In this document: piece by piece, positions 23,905 to 35,895 of the stretch
Position numbering within the stretch: position 1 is the stretch's first letter
Layout: every line of letters starts with the position of its first letter
NCBI GenBank assembly: GCA_903632075.3
Contig: CAHIKZ030000582.1
Span: 295,001-359,000, forward strand
Reading direction: 5' to 3'
DNA: 64,000 nucleotides
Source of the DNA: Acanthosepion pharaonis
Lineage: Eukaryota > Mollusca > Cephalopoda > Sepiida > Sepiidae
Notes under the pieces: generated by a model
The model's database searches: none
Told to the model about the DNA's origin: nothing
Seen by the model: the letters and a program-made list of their open reading frames with translations, nothing else
Translations under genes and position numbers: made by a program

Positions 23905-24231
23905 GCATGGCTTCATAGAATGTCGGAAGATTTCTCCCTGGCATTGCAGTATGGAGATGGTATTTATCAATCCACCCACGGGGATCGAATGCGGCACAAG
24001 GCCTTTTTAATGTGGGTATCTCTGAGCCCGTAGGCCCAGCCAAAAATAAATAACCATCCAAACCCGCCTCGGCGGGTCAGTTCCGTCAACCTCCCCCAAC
24101 GAAACCCTACCCTTCGGCGGAGCTTCGTCGGGGTTCCTCTCTGCAAGCAGAGAGTTCGACAGACACCCGACCCAGCAGCTCACAAAGCGCAGATACTACA
24201 CTTTGATCCTAGCCACCGGGCCGAGCGGGTA
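23905..24231 (-). repeat. GC-rich repeat with U2 snRNA-like head
   Basis: On the minus strand the head (24190-24229) reads GCTCGGCC, then GGTGGCTAGGATCAAAGTG and GTAGTATCTG. U2 snRNA begins TTCTCGGCCTTTTGGCTAAG, then ATCAAGTGTAGTATCTG; the match covers about the first 40 nt, including the branch-point-binding GTAGTA. Beyond that it departs from U2 and becomes a GC-rich body with perfect hairpins CTCTCTGCTTGCAGAGAG and CCCGCCGAGGCGGG. It could be an snRNA-derived SINE or a chimeric retropseudogene. The left boundary is uncertain. Confidence 0.6.
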
Positions 24232-24237
24232 TTCTTT

Positions 24238-24243
<6 letters not shown>

Positions 24244-24292
<49 letters not shown>
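24244..24292. repeat. (TA)n microsatellite
   Basis: TA run of about 24 units just upstream of the U2-like head. Confidence 0.97.
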
Positions 24293-24293
<1 letters not shown>

Positions 24294-25020
24294 TATTTTA
24301 TATTGCAGTATGGAGATTATGACAGTTAGTGCATAATCTTGATGCATTTGTGTTCAAATTATTCTTTTGCTGAATAAATACTGTGAATGGTTGTATTATT
24401 CTGCTCGAATATAACAAGCATTATTCTACTGCATTTTCCTCGTCTTTTAAATACGCCGAGGAAAAGCGTTAAGTAAGAAGGAAATACAAAAGTACAATAA
24501 CCAACAGTAATATTGCTACTGCAATCCTGCGTAGATAAGGAATCGCCATTGGAAAATTTTGAAGACTTCGCAATAATATGGCACTAAGAAAGCATAGCAA
24601 TTAACAGCTGCGGGACATCACCGAAATGAACACGCTCTTAAAGTCACTGAAAGAAATGTATGTAATGACCTCAATGGATCGTGTAACAGTTCTTCGTTCT
24701 AATAAGTAGAATTCTGCCTTGAGTTATGTCAGATTAGTATGCCGAACAAACTCATAAAAATGCGAGTTCAACGAAATAAACTCAAATAAAGTAATGTTCC
24801 CTAACGGAAAGTTCAGTTTCTATGTTCTCTAAGGGATGCGATTATAATTATACTCAGAAATACTTTTCCTAAACACCTTTTTGTCAGGGTATATCTTTAC
24901 AAATTAAGGTCTTTTTGAATTAAATCAACATGTTAGTGATGATTGAATACAAGCACACTGTGTTGTGTCTCCTCGGCCTTGGCAACTAACCTAGGAAACC
25001 ATTGAATTCAAAATCTAGGG
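24293..25020. other. No gene recognised
   Basis: AT-rich, short frames only. ATTGCAGTATGGAGAT at 24303-24318 repeats a phrase found at 23943-23958. Confidence 0.45.
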
Positions 25021-25024
25021 ACAT

Positions 25025-25140
25025 TCATTTACAGTAATGGTTACCTAGATATAGGTTAAATAACAGGGAAGGCTGGGCTTTCCAGCCTTGGTTAGTAACT
25101 AGTTTAGGAGAAAGACAACAGAATTTAAAACGGTATGTGC
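25025..25140 (+). mobile_element. tRNA-SINE body fragment
   Basis: Diverged copy of the SINE body seen at 31.1-31.6, 41.8 and 44.2 kb: TTACCTAGATATAGGTTAAA, CTGGGCTTTCCAGCCTTGG, then TAGTTTAGGAGAAAGACAAC. The tRNA-like head is missing. Confidence 0.6.
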
Positions 25141-25304
25141 CCCTGACAAAGCACATACGATTTAGCTGTGCGAAAGGATTCACAATGTCTATGATTCCAG
25201 CTGCGGGCGTTATGATGATTTCTGGTAAAACTATCCAGTAATTTCTCCTAAGATTTATATGTGTACGTAAAATGTTTTGAACTTTTAAATTAACCTTTTA
25301 TACA

Positions 25305-26635
<1,331 letters not shown>

Positions 26636-26637
26636 AG

Positions 26638-26752
26638 AAAAAAACAGAGAGAGAGAAAAAAAGATAGAAAGAGAGAGAAAGAGAGAGAGAAAGAGAGAAA
26701 GAAAGAGAGAGAAAGAGAAAGAGAGACAGAGAAAGAGAGAGGGAGAGAGAAT
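26638..26752. repeat. Purine-only (GA)n/(GAAA)n tract
   Basis: About 115 bases almost purely A/G on the plus strand, mixing GAGA and GAAA units. The Arg/Glu/Lys frame across it is an artefact. Confidence 0.97.
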
Positions 26753-27766
26753 CAGATTACATATTCCTAACATCATTTACTCAACATTTGCTTCAATAAA
26801 TCTGTATGACGTTGAAAACATGGTTTTAAGTATATTTTGTATTGACAATCTTAAAATAAAGTCTCATTATATAAAACATAAGATAGAGATATTAGTTAGA
26901 TACTTGCCTAATTTAATCTTGTTCTGACTTTTGTTCTTGGTCATAACAACCTTGAGATGGTTACCTTTTGTCACTCGACATTATTCCATCTTATTTAAAT
27001 TTTGTGAGGTCTTTCACTGATAGGATTTCATATAATTTAAGTATTTTTGTATGTATCGTACTTCTGTCCAGGATATGTGAGCTGGAGAAGTTATCCATTC
27101 AGATGGGCATCGAAATATAATCCCCTTCAAGATACCAATATCACGCGTATTCAGTTTCTGCTTCAAATTAGATTGAACGATCCTTGCAAACGGGTAACTA
27201 TATTTCTATAGTTGGGAACCGCTTTTCCTGTTTTGACTAGAGATGTAAAAGCAAAGTGATTAAGTATATGACAAAAAATCATGGGGAAATGATAAAACAA
27301 GAAATATAATGAAAGCCTTTAAGTATTATATATATGGTGTTCATACCAGTTAATTTCAGTTTCCTTACTGTAGAAGTTGCAGATTTTTGCAGATATTGGC
27401 CCACTCTGTCATGTCGGGTTTTATATTCAGTGGGTGCCAACACCGTACAACCTGATACAAGATGATCAAGGATATTTATCACAGAATCTGCATTTGGGCT
27501 GACGCAATATTTTAGTATATGTGCTTGATAATTCCTAGTTAGCAATCATTGGTCCTGCAAGGATAAAACCTTCAGTTTCCGCTTTCAACCCTGCAACGTA
27601 GCCAACGGGTTTTGTCTACGTCAGCTTGTTTGGTACGGGCAGAGTATTGGCCATGAAGCGGTTTATCTTGCCATCGCTTCTGTAGCTGGTCGGTTGCATT
27701 CGTCTTTGCTGTTTTTTTTTAGGTATTTTGCAGTTTCAGCCGGTGTATTGTGCTGTAGTTGCATCT

Positions 27767-28090
27767 CTACGCCCATTTGAAACTCCATTTTGAATTTGTT
27801 TTTTTCATTACGGAGTAAAGACGCTTACTACTTTCATGTTCCTTGACGCATACCATCATCCAGTCTTCTGTACTTTCCAAATATCTTTGGAGGCCAATTG
27901 TTGTAGTTTTGTAGGACAGTTCTAGTTGAACTAATCCTCTGCCTCCTTCAGATCTGGGCACATACAAACGATCGACATCAGCTTTGGGATGATGCATGCG
28001 ATAGCAAGTGAGATGATTTCTCGTATTGACATCCATTCGCTTAATTTCAGCTGTGGTCCAGTTAAGGACATTAAAGCTGTATTGCACCAC
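27767..28090 (-). pseudogene. R4/Dong-like LINE post-RT domain
   Basis: VQYSFNVLNWTTAEIKRMDV, NTRNHLTCYRMHHPKADVDR and LYVPRSEGGRGL are the conserved post-RT blocks of R2/R4/Dong-type proteins. The same segment recurs at 30109-30462 (copy A) with about two thirds of residues identical by eye. Confidence 0.8.
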
Positions 28091-28279
28091 AGGGACAGCG
28101 AATGTGTTTATTGATATCCTGTTTTTGAGTTTTCAGTATTTAGTACCAGACGTACACGCCTGTAGTAACTTTTTTCTTATTTTTTCCTTCATTTGGGGGG
28201 GGTGTTGTATGCCAGCTATTTCCCTTATAAGCTTCACCATGCTCCAGTTTCCTAATCTTTGTGACAAAATCTAAGTCTA

Positions 28280-28555
28280 TTAAGGGTGTTTTGTAATTCT
28301 ACCTTTCTTAAAAGTTACTTTTGCACATTTATCTAATCCGAAGTCCATACCTATGTCGTCACTGAAGTATTTTACAATATTGAGGAGGCCTTTCAACTCA
28401 TTGACGTCTTTGGCAAAGAGTTTGAGATCATCCATGTAGAGTAGGTGATTGAATATTTTCTTATTTATTTTGTAACCATAGCTACTGTTGTTCAGTTCAT
28501 GTGTAAGTGGGATTAGGATAGACAAAACAGAAGGGATCTCCTTGAAAGATTCCAC
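28280..28555 (-). pseudogene. Reverse transcriptase YMDD frame of R4/Dong-like LINE
   Basis: Continues the RT after a frameshift near 28520-28530. LIPLTHELNNSSYGYKI leads to LLYMDDLKLFAKDVNELKGL, with the YMDD catalytic pair near 28438-28427 and a conserved DFGLDKCAKVTFKKGR thumb-entry block after it. The first dozen residues are an out-of-frame reading of the QGDPF region. Confidence 0.8.
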
Positions 28556-29153
28556 GTCGGATATTCAGACGGTTGGATATGGCAGTGCCCCTGGTGTGAC
28601 TAAGGTATAGTTTGGTGTTCCACATTCCCATGCTGTGCCTAAAGAAATTTAATACCACAGGGGAGACTTTGTACATTTCCAAAGTCTTAAGGATCCAAGA
28701 ATGTGGAACACTATCAAAGGCTTTACGATAATCAATCCACACTGCACTTAGATTCCTGCGTCCTCTCCTACAATTTTCCAGGATCATTTTATTTATCAGA
28801 AGTTGATCTTTGCATCCATATGAACCTCTTCTGCATCCCTTCTGTTCTAGCGGGAGAATGCTGTTTGTTTCGAGAAAGGAATAAGTACGGTTCGTCAGTA
28901 CAGACGTGATCAACTTATAGGTTGTGGAGAGACATGTTATTGCTCTATAATTTTTCGGGTCGTCTGTTTCAGTTGTTTTTGGCATGAGGTGTGTAATACC
29001 TTCAGTAATCCATTCCGGGATTTTATTGGGATTATTTTCAAGCGTTGATAATGTTTTAGAAAGAATTTCATGGGTAGATGTGACATGATACAGCCAGAAA
29101 TTGGGCAATTTGTCATTTCCTGGAGATTTCCGTTTTGGGATTTCGTTAGACAT
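28497..29153 (-). pseudogene. Reverse transcriptase N-terminal frame of R4/Dong-like LINE
   Basis: 218-residue frame. KSPGNDKLPNFW (about 9-20) starts the palm/fingers; YRAITCLSTTYKLITSVLTN (69-88) is RT block 2; SAVWIDYRKAFDSVPHSW (136-153) holds catalytic Asp141 at 28733; NIRRGIFQGDPF (197-208) is the conserved GxxQGDP block. After QGDPF the frame is lost, and homologous protein continues in the frame that contains YMDD. The initiator Met is internal; coding similarity extends upstream to about 29358 in other frames. Confidence 0.8.
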
Positions 29154-29367
29154 CTAACATCATCTGTGGATATATTTTCCCATTCTTGCAGAGGTGTATC
29201 CAGCATTCGTTCTTCTTCACTTTGTACCCATTCTGCATTTGGATTATATTCCTTTGGGCTGCTACAGATATTTTCCCAAAATGTCTGTACATTATCAATC
29301 GATGGTGGCTTTTCGAAATGTATAGGTGTTTTTCCAATTTCCTGTAAAATTTCTTAAGATCTGTTCG

Positions 29368-29368
<1 letters not shown>

Positions 29369-29398
<30 letters not shown>

Positions 29399-29404
29399 TA
29401 TTAT
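29369..29404. repeat. (AAT)n tract between two LINE copies
   Basis: About eight AAT units followed by TTATTATT, lying exactly between the truncated end of copy B and the 3' end of copy A of the R4/Dong-like LINE. Confidence 0.95.
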
Positions 29405-30480
29405 TCCTTTCATTTCTGATGTATACTCATTTCTTTACGTATCCCAACAAGAAACCTAAGGTGAGCAGTGGCATCATGACACTTTCTGCAGTGACTGCTA
29501 ACTCAAAAAGAAGGCATATTTGGTAAATTCGGTCACTTTTTAGAATGTCTGGGCGAGTAGCTTTGACTTTTCTGTCTGTGTGTATTGTAAAGACCCATAA
29601 AATTGTAAGAGGCCCTGTCTCCGTAAAAGTTGCATATTTTCCAATGCAGTTATAGTCCCACTTGCCATGCCGGGTTTTATGTTCAGTGGCTGCCAACACC
29701 GTGCAGCCTGATGCAAGGTGGACAATTGCTTCTGGATACTTATCATAAAATCTGCATTTTGGCTGACATCGTCTTTCAGTATATGTGGTTGGTAATTGTG
29801 GTTGGTAATTCCTAGTTACCAAACATTGGTCGTGTGCAGCAAGATTATAACTTTCGGTTTCAGCTTTCAACCCCGTACTACGTAGCCATTGATGTGTACG
29901 GGACGTGTCTACATAAGACTGCTTGAAACCGGCACAATATTGACCATCAAGCGATTTATCTGTTTTTATTTCTGTATCTGGTCAATTGCAATTGACTTTG
30001 TTTTCTTTTTTTTTAAGTATTTTGAAGCTGCACTCGATGTATAATAATTTACTTGCACTTCTTCACTCATTTGAAAGTCCATTTTAAAATCTTTTGCTTT
30101 TATTTTTATTACTGAATAAAGCTTCTTACTTCTTTCATGTTATTTGACGCAGTCATCATCCAGTTTTCTGTAATTTCCAGGTATTTTTGAAGGTCAATTG
30201 TTGTAGTTTTGTAAGACAGTTCTAGTTGATCTGATCCCCTGCCTCCTTCGGATTGAGGTACATAAAAACGATCAACATTAGCCTTGGGATGATTTATGCG
30301 ATGGCAAGTGAGAAGCATTCTCGTTTTGGCACCCATTCGCAAAATGTCTGCCATGGCGTAGTTAAGGATGTTCAAACTGTAGTGAACTACAGTGACAATC
30401 AAGGTGTTTATAGCTGATATTCTCTTTTTAGAATTCAGCACGATATTCAGTACCAGGCGCACACGTCTGTAGTAAACCTT
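29405..30480 (-). mobile_element. R4/Dong-like LINE, 5'-truncated (copy A)
   Basis: Same strand and family as copy B. It retains only the post-RT block (30109-30462: INHPKANVDRFYVPQSEGGR) and the C-terminal region (29427-29870). The latter has CRFYDKYPEAIVHLASGC, a zinc-finger remnant with its second Cys changed to Tyr, then GCTVLAATEHKTRHGK and ILWVFTIHTDRKVKATRPDI. The HTDR...RPDI stretch is where the restriction-like endonuclease lies in this family. Truncated at about 30480 next to a T-rich run. Confidence 0.8.
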
Positions 30481-30484
30481 TTTT

Positions 30485-31140
30485 TTTCATCATTTAGTAT
30501 TGTATTCAGGATATAGCATAGGGATATTGAAATAGGATCGACTATAATAACTTCTAACTTATTATAAGTTGCAATGACCACAAGCAGATGAAATGTCAGA
30601 AATGGACTTTTTTTACATTTAGGGTTATCACAAAAAAATTAAATGCAAAAAAAAATGAAGTTAAATAAAGTCAAAAATTAGGAAAAAAATGTAGTTTCAC
30701 ATTGTATAAAATTTAGCCGAGCTTACATGTTGAAAGGCAGACACAGAATTGCATCCGCCCAAAAAAAGAAACAAACAAAAAAAAACTGTTCAACTTTCCG
30801 ACGCTAATGAGAGTGATAGTAATCAAGTTATATAGGATAGACCCCCACCAACTAAAACTTAGAGGAAGGGTGAAGGAATTCATTAAACAAAGGAAAAAAA
30901 AACAAAGAGAAAATAAAATAGATTTTATATTTGGGGTTATTTCTCGACGTCCTAATAATACAGTGCCCTAAAAAATAAAAGTCTCAGTCAAAGGAGAGAT
31001 ATGTCCGTCAAAAAGGAAAAAATTGGCGGATTAGTCCACCTTTAGCCATATGTGAACGGAGGAAAGTAAAATAAAATAAAAATTAAGTGAAGGTAATTAG
31101 CCAATACGAAATTACCTATGCGCATATATATATATGTATA
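30485..31140. other. A-rich, no gene recognised
   Basis: A-rich sequence with many A runs. No supportable frame. Confidence 0.45.
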
Positions 31141-31144
31141 TATG

Positions 31145-31567
31145 AAAATAATCGACTCTCCTCTCGAGATTCGATGTATGAGGGTCAAGCAGATCAGTTT
31201 CCAGGAAACCGACAGCCCGAAACCGGCACATCAGATTTGATTATAGTGGTAAAGGCTTCGTGAAGGACCATCCACACTTTTTGAAGGGACGAATACATAG
31301 ACCTGGTGCACCGAATGCCACAAGGTTCCCAAACAACCCTCCGCAGGTTTTGAATTCAGATTTGTCCTTCTCCTAGACCAGTTGCCATCCAAGGCTATAG
31401 AACCCAGTCTGTCCTGCTATTTTACCCATAGCTGGAGGGAGAGGAAGAGGATTCATACCTTTCCCAAGGGTATTAGCATGTAAGTGAATGTAATGGATTC
31501 GACTGGAATTCGAACTCGGCTCTGCGATTTCTCAATCCAAGCCGCTATCCATTACTCCACCGTGCCT
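31145..31567 (-). mobile_element. tRNA-derived SINE, full-length type
   Basis: On the minus strand it begins CCGAGGCACGGTGGAGTAAT with A box GGAGTAATGGATAGCGG, and B box GAGTTCGAATTCC (about 31500-31512). The body includes CCCTTGGGAAAGGTATGAAT, CTGGGTTCTATAGCCTTGG and CTAGGAGAAGGACAA, and the tail CAAAAAGTGTGGATGG... to TCTCGAGAGGAGAGTCGAT. Copies without the head are at 41787-42040 (plus), 44235-44486 (minus) and 25025-25140 (plus). About 420 bp, long for a SINE. Confidence 0.85.
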
Positions 31568-32249
31568 CGGAATTTTCCACTGGAAGCGTGGAAAAAAAAT
31601 CTTTGAAATATAAAAAAGAACAGACAAATAAAATGAAAAAATTAAGGTTAAATAAAGTCAAAGAGACTTAAAATAATATTAAAAGAATATATATCATAAA
31701 CTCTTAAAAATTCTATGTCTGTTTTCAAATAATTCTATATCCATTCACGGTGTACGCTATTATGGTTCTTTTCTTTCTTATAGATGATTTGTAATATCTT
31801 TCTGGAAAAGTTTAGTGGTATTTCCTGCTGTCGTCTGCATATTCTAAATATGCTATAGGATTCGTCGTTAAAAATGCACTCCCGTCGCATCAAAACTGTT
31901 CTACTTTTATCAACAGATTTTCCAGTATTTCTGTCCCTATTAGAGATAGGCTTTTGCGTAACAGTTCAACACATTTATCTGTATCTATTAATACCATTTA
32001 AATTAAGAGTAATGTTTCTTCTAGACTGGATCTCACCGAAAGATAGTGCCTCCTGTCTACACTTCAGCTTAAAATATCTTAGGGAGGGGAATGAAGAGAT
32101 TAATTCATAACTTTCTCGAGGGTTTTTGTATTAAAGTGAACGTAAGCAATGGAGGTTAGACGTCGCAGCTTACTGGCAGCTTACATGACTTGCAGATTCT
32201 ACTTGTATTTAAAAAGCTAAAGGTGGATTATTAACTTCATTAATAATTT

Positions 32250-32495
32250 TATACAAAGCAAGGCAATGAAGCCACTACGACACAAGGAGTTATTGAGTGT
32301 GAAAGGATAAGCAAAAGAAAAACGTTAAGGAGCGAGAACAATAAAAGAACAGGAATTACTGAGAAAAAATTACTATTGACTTTACATTTAATTTTTTGAA
32401 GATCAAAATTGTCTAGAAAGCAAAATGCCAGAATAGAGAAACACAGACGCGAAATGCAAGAAATGACTGTTTTAGCAAAGAACTTACGGTAACAT
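32250..32495 (-). mobile_element. Jockey/CR1-like LINE 3'-terminal fragment
   Basis: Minus-strand reading LDNFDLQKIKCKVNSNFFSV then PVLLLFSLLNVFLLLILSHS. It matches position by position the end of the LINE fragment at 57.2 kb (FKNSNAISIF...RPFIVLSLLIVFSSHPF). Such an F..K..(V/I)N.F...P ending is the usual C-terminus of these LINE proteins. Confidence 0.6.
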
Positions 32496-32765
32496 CTAGC
32501 CAAATCTACTGTAAAATTAGAAGAACGGCAGAAATGTTGTGATAAATATGGCGACAAAGATGAGGACAGTAGTCCGAACAATGTAAATAATGTACATAAT
32601 GCCTCATCAAAGAAATATAGACAGATTTATTTTTCTTTCACTTAATTTTTTGGTTCATTTAACATCACATGAGTATCAAATATAACAAACAAGCATCTAT
32701 AAATTACCAGATTTTATCCCCAAATTTATAACTGTGTTGTATAAAAGTCATGTATACAGGAGTTT

Positions 32766-33539
32766 GCAAGATGCAGGTATACAATGAGTATTATACCAGT
32801 ATTAAAATATGGTCCATTTAATACGAGATTTCATTGAATTCATGTTTGATATTTTCATTTTCTTAATTCCTGTTGTAGTTGGATCTTTCGTATCAGTAGA
32901 TTCATTAAAGGGATTCATTTTAGCCCATACCTTAAAGAAATAAAAAATATTATCACAAATACAGCTCACACCTTACGAATGGCTCTATCTATGTAAAATA
33001 AGTGTGATTTTTTTTTCAGAACTGCAAGATGCAGGTATACAATGTGTATTATACCAGTATTAAAATATGGTTCATTTAATACGAGATTTCATTGAATTCA
33101 TGTTTGATATTTTCATTTTCTTAATTCCTGTTGTAGTTGGATCTTTCGTATCAGTAGATTCATTAAAGGGATTCATTTTAGCCCATACTTTAAAGAAATA
33201 AAAAATATTATCACAAATACAGCTCACACCTTACGAATGGCTTTATCTATATAAAATAAGTGTGATTTTTTTTTCAGAACTGCAAGATGCAGGTATACAA
33301 TGAGTATTATACCAGTATTAAAATATGGTTCATTTAATACGAGATTTCATTGAATTCATGTTTGATATTTTCATTTTCTTAATTCCTGTTGTAGTTGGAT
33401 CTTTCGTATCAGTAGATTCATTAAAGGGATTCATTTTAGCCCATACCTTAAAAAAATAAAAAATATTATCACAAATACAGCTCACACCTTACGAATGGCT
33501 TTATCTATGTAAAATAAGTGTGATTTTTTTTTCAGAACT
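32766..33539. repeat. 258-bp satellite, three tandem copies
   Basis: Units start at 32766, 33024 and 33282 (GCAAGATGCAGGTATACAAT) and stop at 33539. They differ at only a few positions by eye. Each unit includes TTTAATACGAGATTTCATTG, TGTAGTTGGATCTTTCGTAT and a TTTTTTTTCAG run; all but the first start are preceded by CAGAACT. No open frame crosses a unit. Confidence 0.97.
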
Positions 33540-33549
33540 GCTCTGTGGA

Positions 33550-33606
33550 AAATATATTGATGCCATTTCTGACTTCAGATTTCTAATTGGGGCCAGGAAA
33601 GAAAAT
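33550..33606 (+). repeat. Short dispersed repeat phrase, first copy
   Basis: TTGATGCCATTTCTGACTTC and GGCCAGGAAAGAAA recur in similar form at 33919-33991, also just before an AAT tract. Confidence 0.5.
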
Positions 33607-33632
33607 ATATATATATACCAGAAATTAAACTA

Positions 33633-33635
<3 letters not shown>

Positions 33636-33674
<39 letters not shown>
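33636..33674. repeat. (AAT)n microsatellite
   Basis: Thirteen AAT units directly 5' of an R4/Dong-like fragment. Confidence 0.98.
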
Positions 33675-33675
<1 letters not shown>

Positions 33676-33900
33676 GTTTGCACGGTATTGTTACCCACTG
33701 AATAGAAAACCCGGCATGACAGAGTTGGGCAATATCTGCACTGGAAAATTTGCAACTTCCACGGAAAGGAAACTGAAAAAAATTGATATAAACACCACCC
33801 AGAATCGGTTACGGAAATAGAACCTGTAACAATTTTATGGAACTACACAATACACACAGACAGAACAATCATAACTAACCGGCCAGGCATTGTTATTATT
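33675..33900 (+). mobile_element. R4/Dong-like LINE C-terminal fragment (copy C)
   Basis: Plus-strand frames read CTVLLPTE, then KTRHDRVGQYLHWKICNF and VTILWNYTIHTDRTI, ending near NRPGIVI. They correspond to the finger and endonuclease region of copies A and B. Only about 225 bp remain. AAT tracts lie on both sides (33636-33674 and 33996-34030). Confidence 0.75.
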
Positions 33901-33994
33901 TTTTTTAATTGGTCACTGGTGTTGATGCCATTTCTAACCTTAGGTCTCTGGGTGGGATCCGGAAAGAAATGTGTGCACCACAGAAATGAAAGGA

Positions 33995-33995
<1 letters not shown>

Positions 33996-34070
<75 letters not shown>

Positions 34071-34090
34071 TTTATTTTAATTATTAATAT
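33996..34090. repeat. (AAT)n(ATT)n palindromic microsatellite
   Basis: About 13 AAT units followed by a similar number of ATT units, self-complementary about 34034. Confidence 0.97.
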
Positions 34091-34830
34091 TGTTATTATA
34101 ATTTCCCAAGCCAAAGAGGTGTGTTTGAAGGACGGGAGCAAAGAGTTTGAATATTTCAGTGATTGATGTATTTATTTAATGCTCAAATATATTTGGTTCT
34201 GTACAATTTAATAAACAAGTTAACCCGTGATGTTCTGAAAAGAATAAAATCTATTTTCTCTGAAACAAAAAAAAAAAAAAAAAGAAGCTAGCCCATACTC
34301 AGTATAATCCACTAATACATGAAAACATCTCTGCGAAACGTTGGGATTACATTTTTATCGCTTTACTTCGGGAAAAAAAATAGTAACTCTGGAAAAGCAA
34401 GAAAGTATAAGAGAGAAGACTGCATATTTCTTTGTCTCTTCGTCAAACCTGTCAAATGCATTATGTTTTGCTAAAAATAAACTCACATACAAATCCAATG
34501 AGTTTTTTCTGTATCGAAGGAAAATAATAAATATTTACTTCAAGTTTATGTCATGTTGAGTCAGAAGTAACTTCCGTTTGGCGAAACCAAATATAACTGT
34601 ATCACCCTAACTGCTGATCATACGTGACAATAATAAGTGCAGTAATATATGACAATGTTCAAAGCAATATCATTGACAAGAGATCATGAAAACCTGTACC
34701 GTTATTGCCGCAATATTTTCTCATTACATATAAAACACAATAAAACACAAAATATAAATGTACATTTTCAGCCCCAGAAATATGGACATAAAATTTTATT
34801 GGAGAGGACTCCTGCGTTCGGCAACAGGAA
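34091..34830. other. No gene; AACGTTGGGATTA phrase
   Basis: CTGCGAAACGTTGGGATTAC at 34331-34350 recurs inverted near 15571-15590. It has a GAAAC followed by GGGATTA that could pair with TAATCC at 34302-34307, a possible decayed hammerhead-type tail. Otherwise nothing recognised. Confidence 0.35.
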
Positions 34831-34835
34831 AAGTG

Positions 34836-34952
34836 TCGTTCGCTAAAAGAATAAAAAACAAAAACAAAAAAAAGAAAACAAAAAAAAACAAAACAAAAAA
34901 AAGCAACAAAAAAAAGCAACAAAAAAAAAAAAACAAAAAAAATGATCAGAAA
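34836..34952. repeat. A-rich (AAAAC)n low-complexity tract
   Basis: Long run of A with scattered C and G. The Lys/Asn frame is an artefact. Confidence 0.95.
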
Positions 34953-34999
34953 TAAAACTGGGATTCTGTTGGTCTATTCTAGCCGACTCGCCATATTTA

Positions 35000-35490
35000 T
35001 CTGACCTTGCATCCAGTAATTATCTTTTTTTGATTGCTGCAAAATGCTTTCCCGGATTCAAGAGAATAGAGCCTTGGGGGACACCCACGTACGGGTGAAT
35101 GTTTCTGGAAGCGATTCCGTTGAAAACGACCTTCATTTCACGATTTGATAGGAACGATTGAATTAAACCAAACAATCATCCATCAGTACCACAGCCCTGG
35201 AAATTGTGTAGAAGACCAGCGTGTCAAACATTGTCAAACGACGTCGAGATACCTGTAGCCAAAGCTCGAGATTCACAGTTATCAAGATATGATAAACATA
35301 TTCAGATATGGCTATTAACACATCAGACCTGGCATGGAATGGAAACCATATAGAAGGTCGTGAGGAATAAGATGCTTAACCCCTTCAGAATTGATTAGAG
35401 CCCCGGATACTTTGCCAAAAAGTGACTAATAGTAAACAAGAAGGCAACTGTTGAAGAGTTTGGAGAGAACTGGAACACATTTCGTTAGGA
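35000..35490 (-). mobile_element. Jockey/CR1-like LINE RT fragment
   Basis: On the minus strand: ATGISTSFDNV then HAGLLHNFQGCGTDG (motif A region, aspartate lost), FGLIQSFLSNREMKVVFNG and GVPQGSIL (motif B). Upstream CESRA and a SNHI block also fit. The YADD motif is not reached. Clade not resolved between Jockey and CR1/L2 by eye. Confidence 0.75.
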
Positions 35491-35597
35491 CGATCTCCCG
35501 GATCATATTATTGTTTGAAGAAATAATAGGGTACAAGTGAAGACATTCAAAATTGATAATGTTTCCCATTTCGAGTCTGTCTATATTTCCTCAAGGA

Positions 35598-35676
35598 CAC
35601 ATGGCACAGTGGATAAAGGTGTTGGTTAGATCCAGTGACAGACCCACAGAAGGTGAGTTCAATACCTGGTTAAGGC
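35598..35676 (+). repeat. tRNA-like SINE head
   Basis: TGGCACAGTGGATAAAGGTG fits an A box and GGTGAGTTCAATACC (35652-35666) a B box, about 45 bp apart. The body beyond is not recognised. Confidence 0.5.
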
Positions 35677-35794
35677 AGTGGAGAACTTTCAGAGGGAAAA
35701 TTAGCAGGAGATAACGGATAACTGACATCCATCAAACATGGCACGTGGAACTAGAACAGTCTACCCCAGTGATCGAAATAAAGGGTTCAGTTCG

Positions 35795-35895
35795 AAATTC
35801 CAACCACCTGAAGAAGGCCGGAGTGTACAACGGGCGAAACGTTGTGACAAATATGGCGACAAAGATGAGGACAATAGTCCGACTAATGTAAATAC
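35795..35895 (+). repeat. Retroelement tail motif
   Basis: CCTGAAGAAGGCCGGAGTG ... GGGCGAAACGTTGTGACA followed by AATATGGCGACAAAGATGAG and AATAGTCCGACTAATGTAAA. Near-identical text is at 32530-32590, and a relative of its first part (CTGATGATGTCCGGAG ... CCGAAACATTGTGATA) is inverted at 39880-39925. Resembles 3' tails of Penelope/LINE elements. Hammerhead stem III cannot be formed. Confidence 0.55.

Larger units (their letters stand above)
27100..29358 (-). mobile_element. R4/Dong-like LINE, 5'-truncated (copy B)
   Basis: On the minus strand, from 29358 down: a pre-RT block (NPNAEWVQSEEERMLDTPL), an RT with motif A DYRKAFDSVPHSW, motif B GIFQGDPF and motif C YMDDLKLF, then a post-RT block HHPKADVDRLYVPRSEGGRG and a C-terminal finger remnant with HLVSGCTVLAPTEYKTRH. 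A single-order domain layout with a C-terminal zinc finger and restriction-like endonuclease characterises R2/R4/Dong-type LINEs. The upstream end adjoins an (AAT)n tract, and the next copy (A) lies head-to-tail beyond it. Inactivated by at least one frameshift in the RT and others after 27770. Confidence 0.8.

Noticed and set aside
23940..23962. CTGGCATTGCAGTATGG as U2 snRNA stem IV
   Set aside because: Opposite strand to the U2-like head and too short; probably chance.
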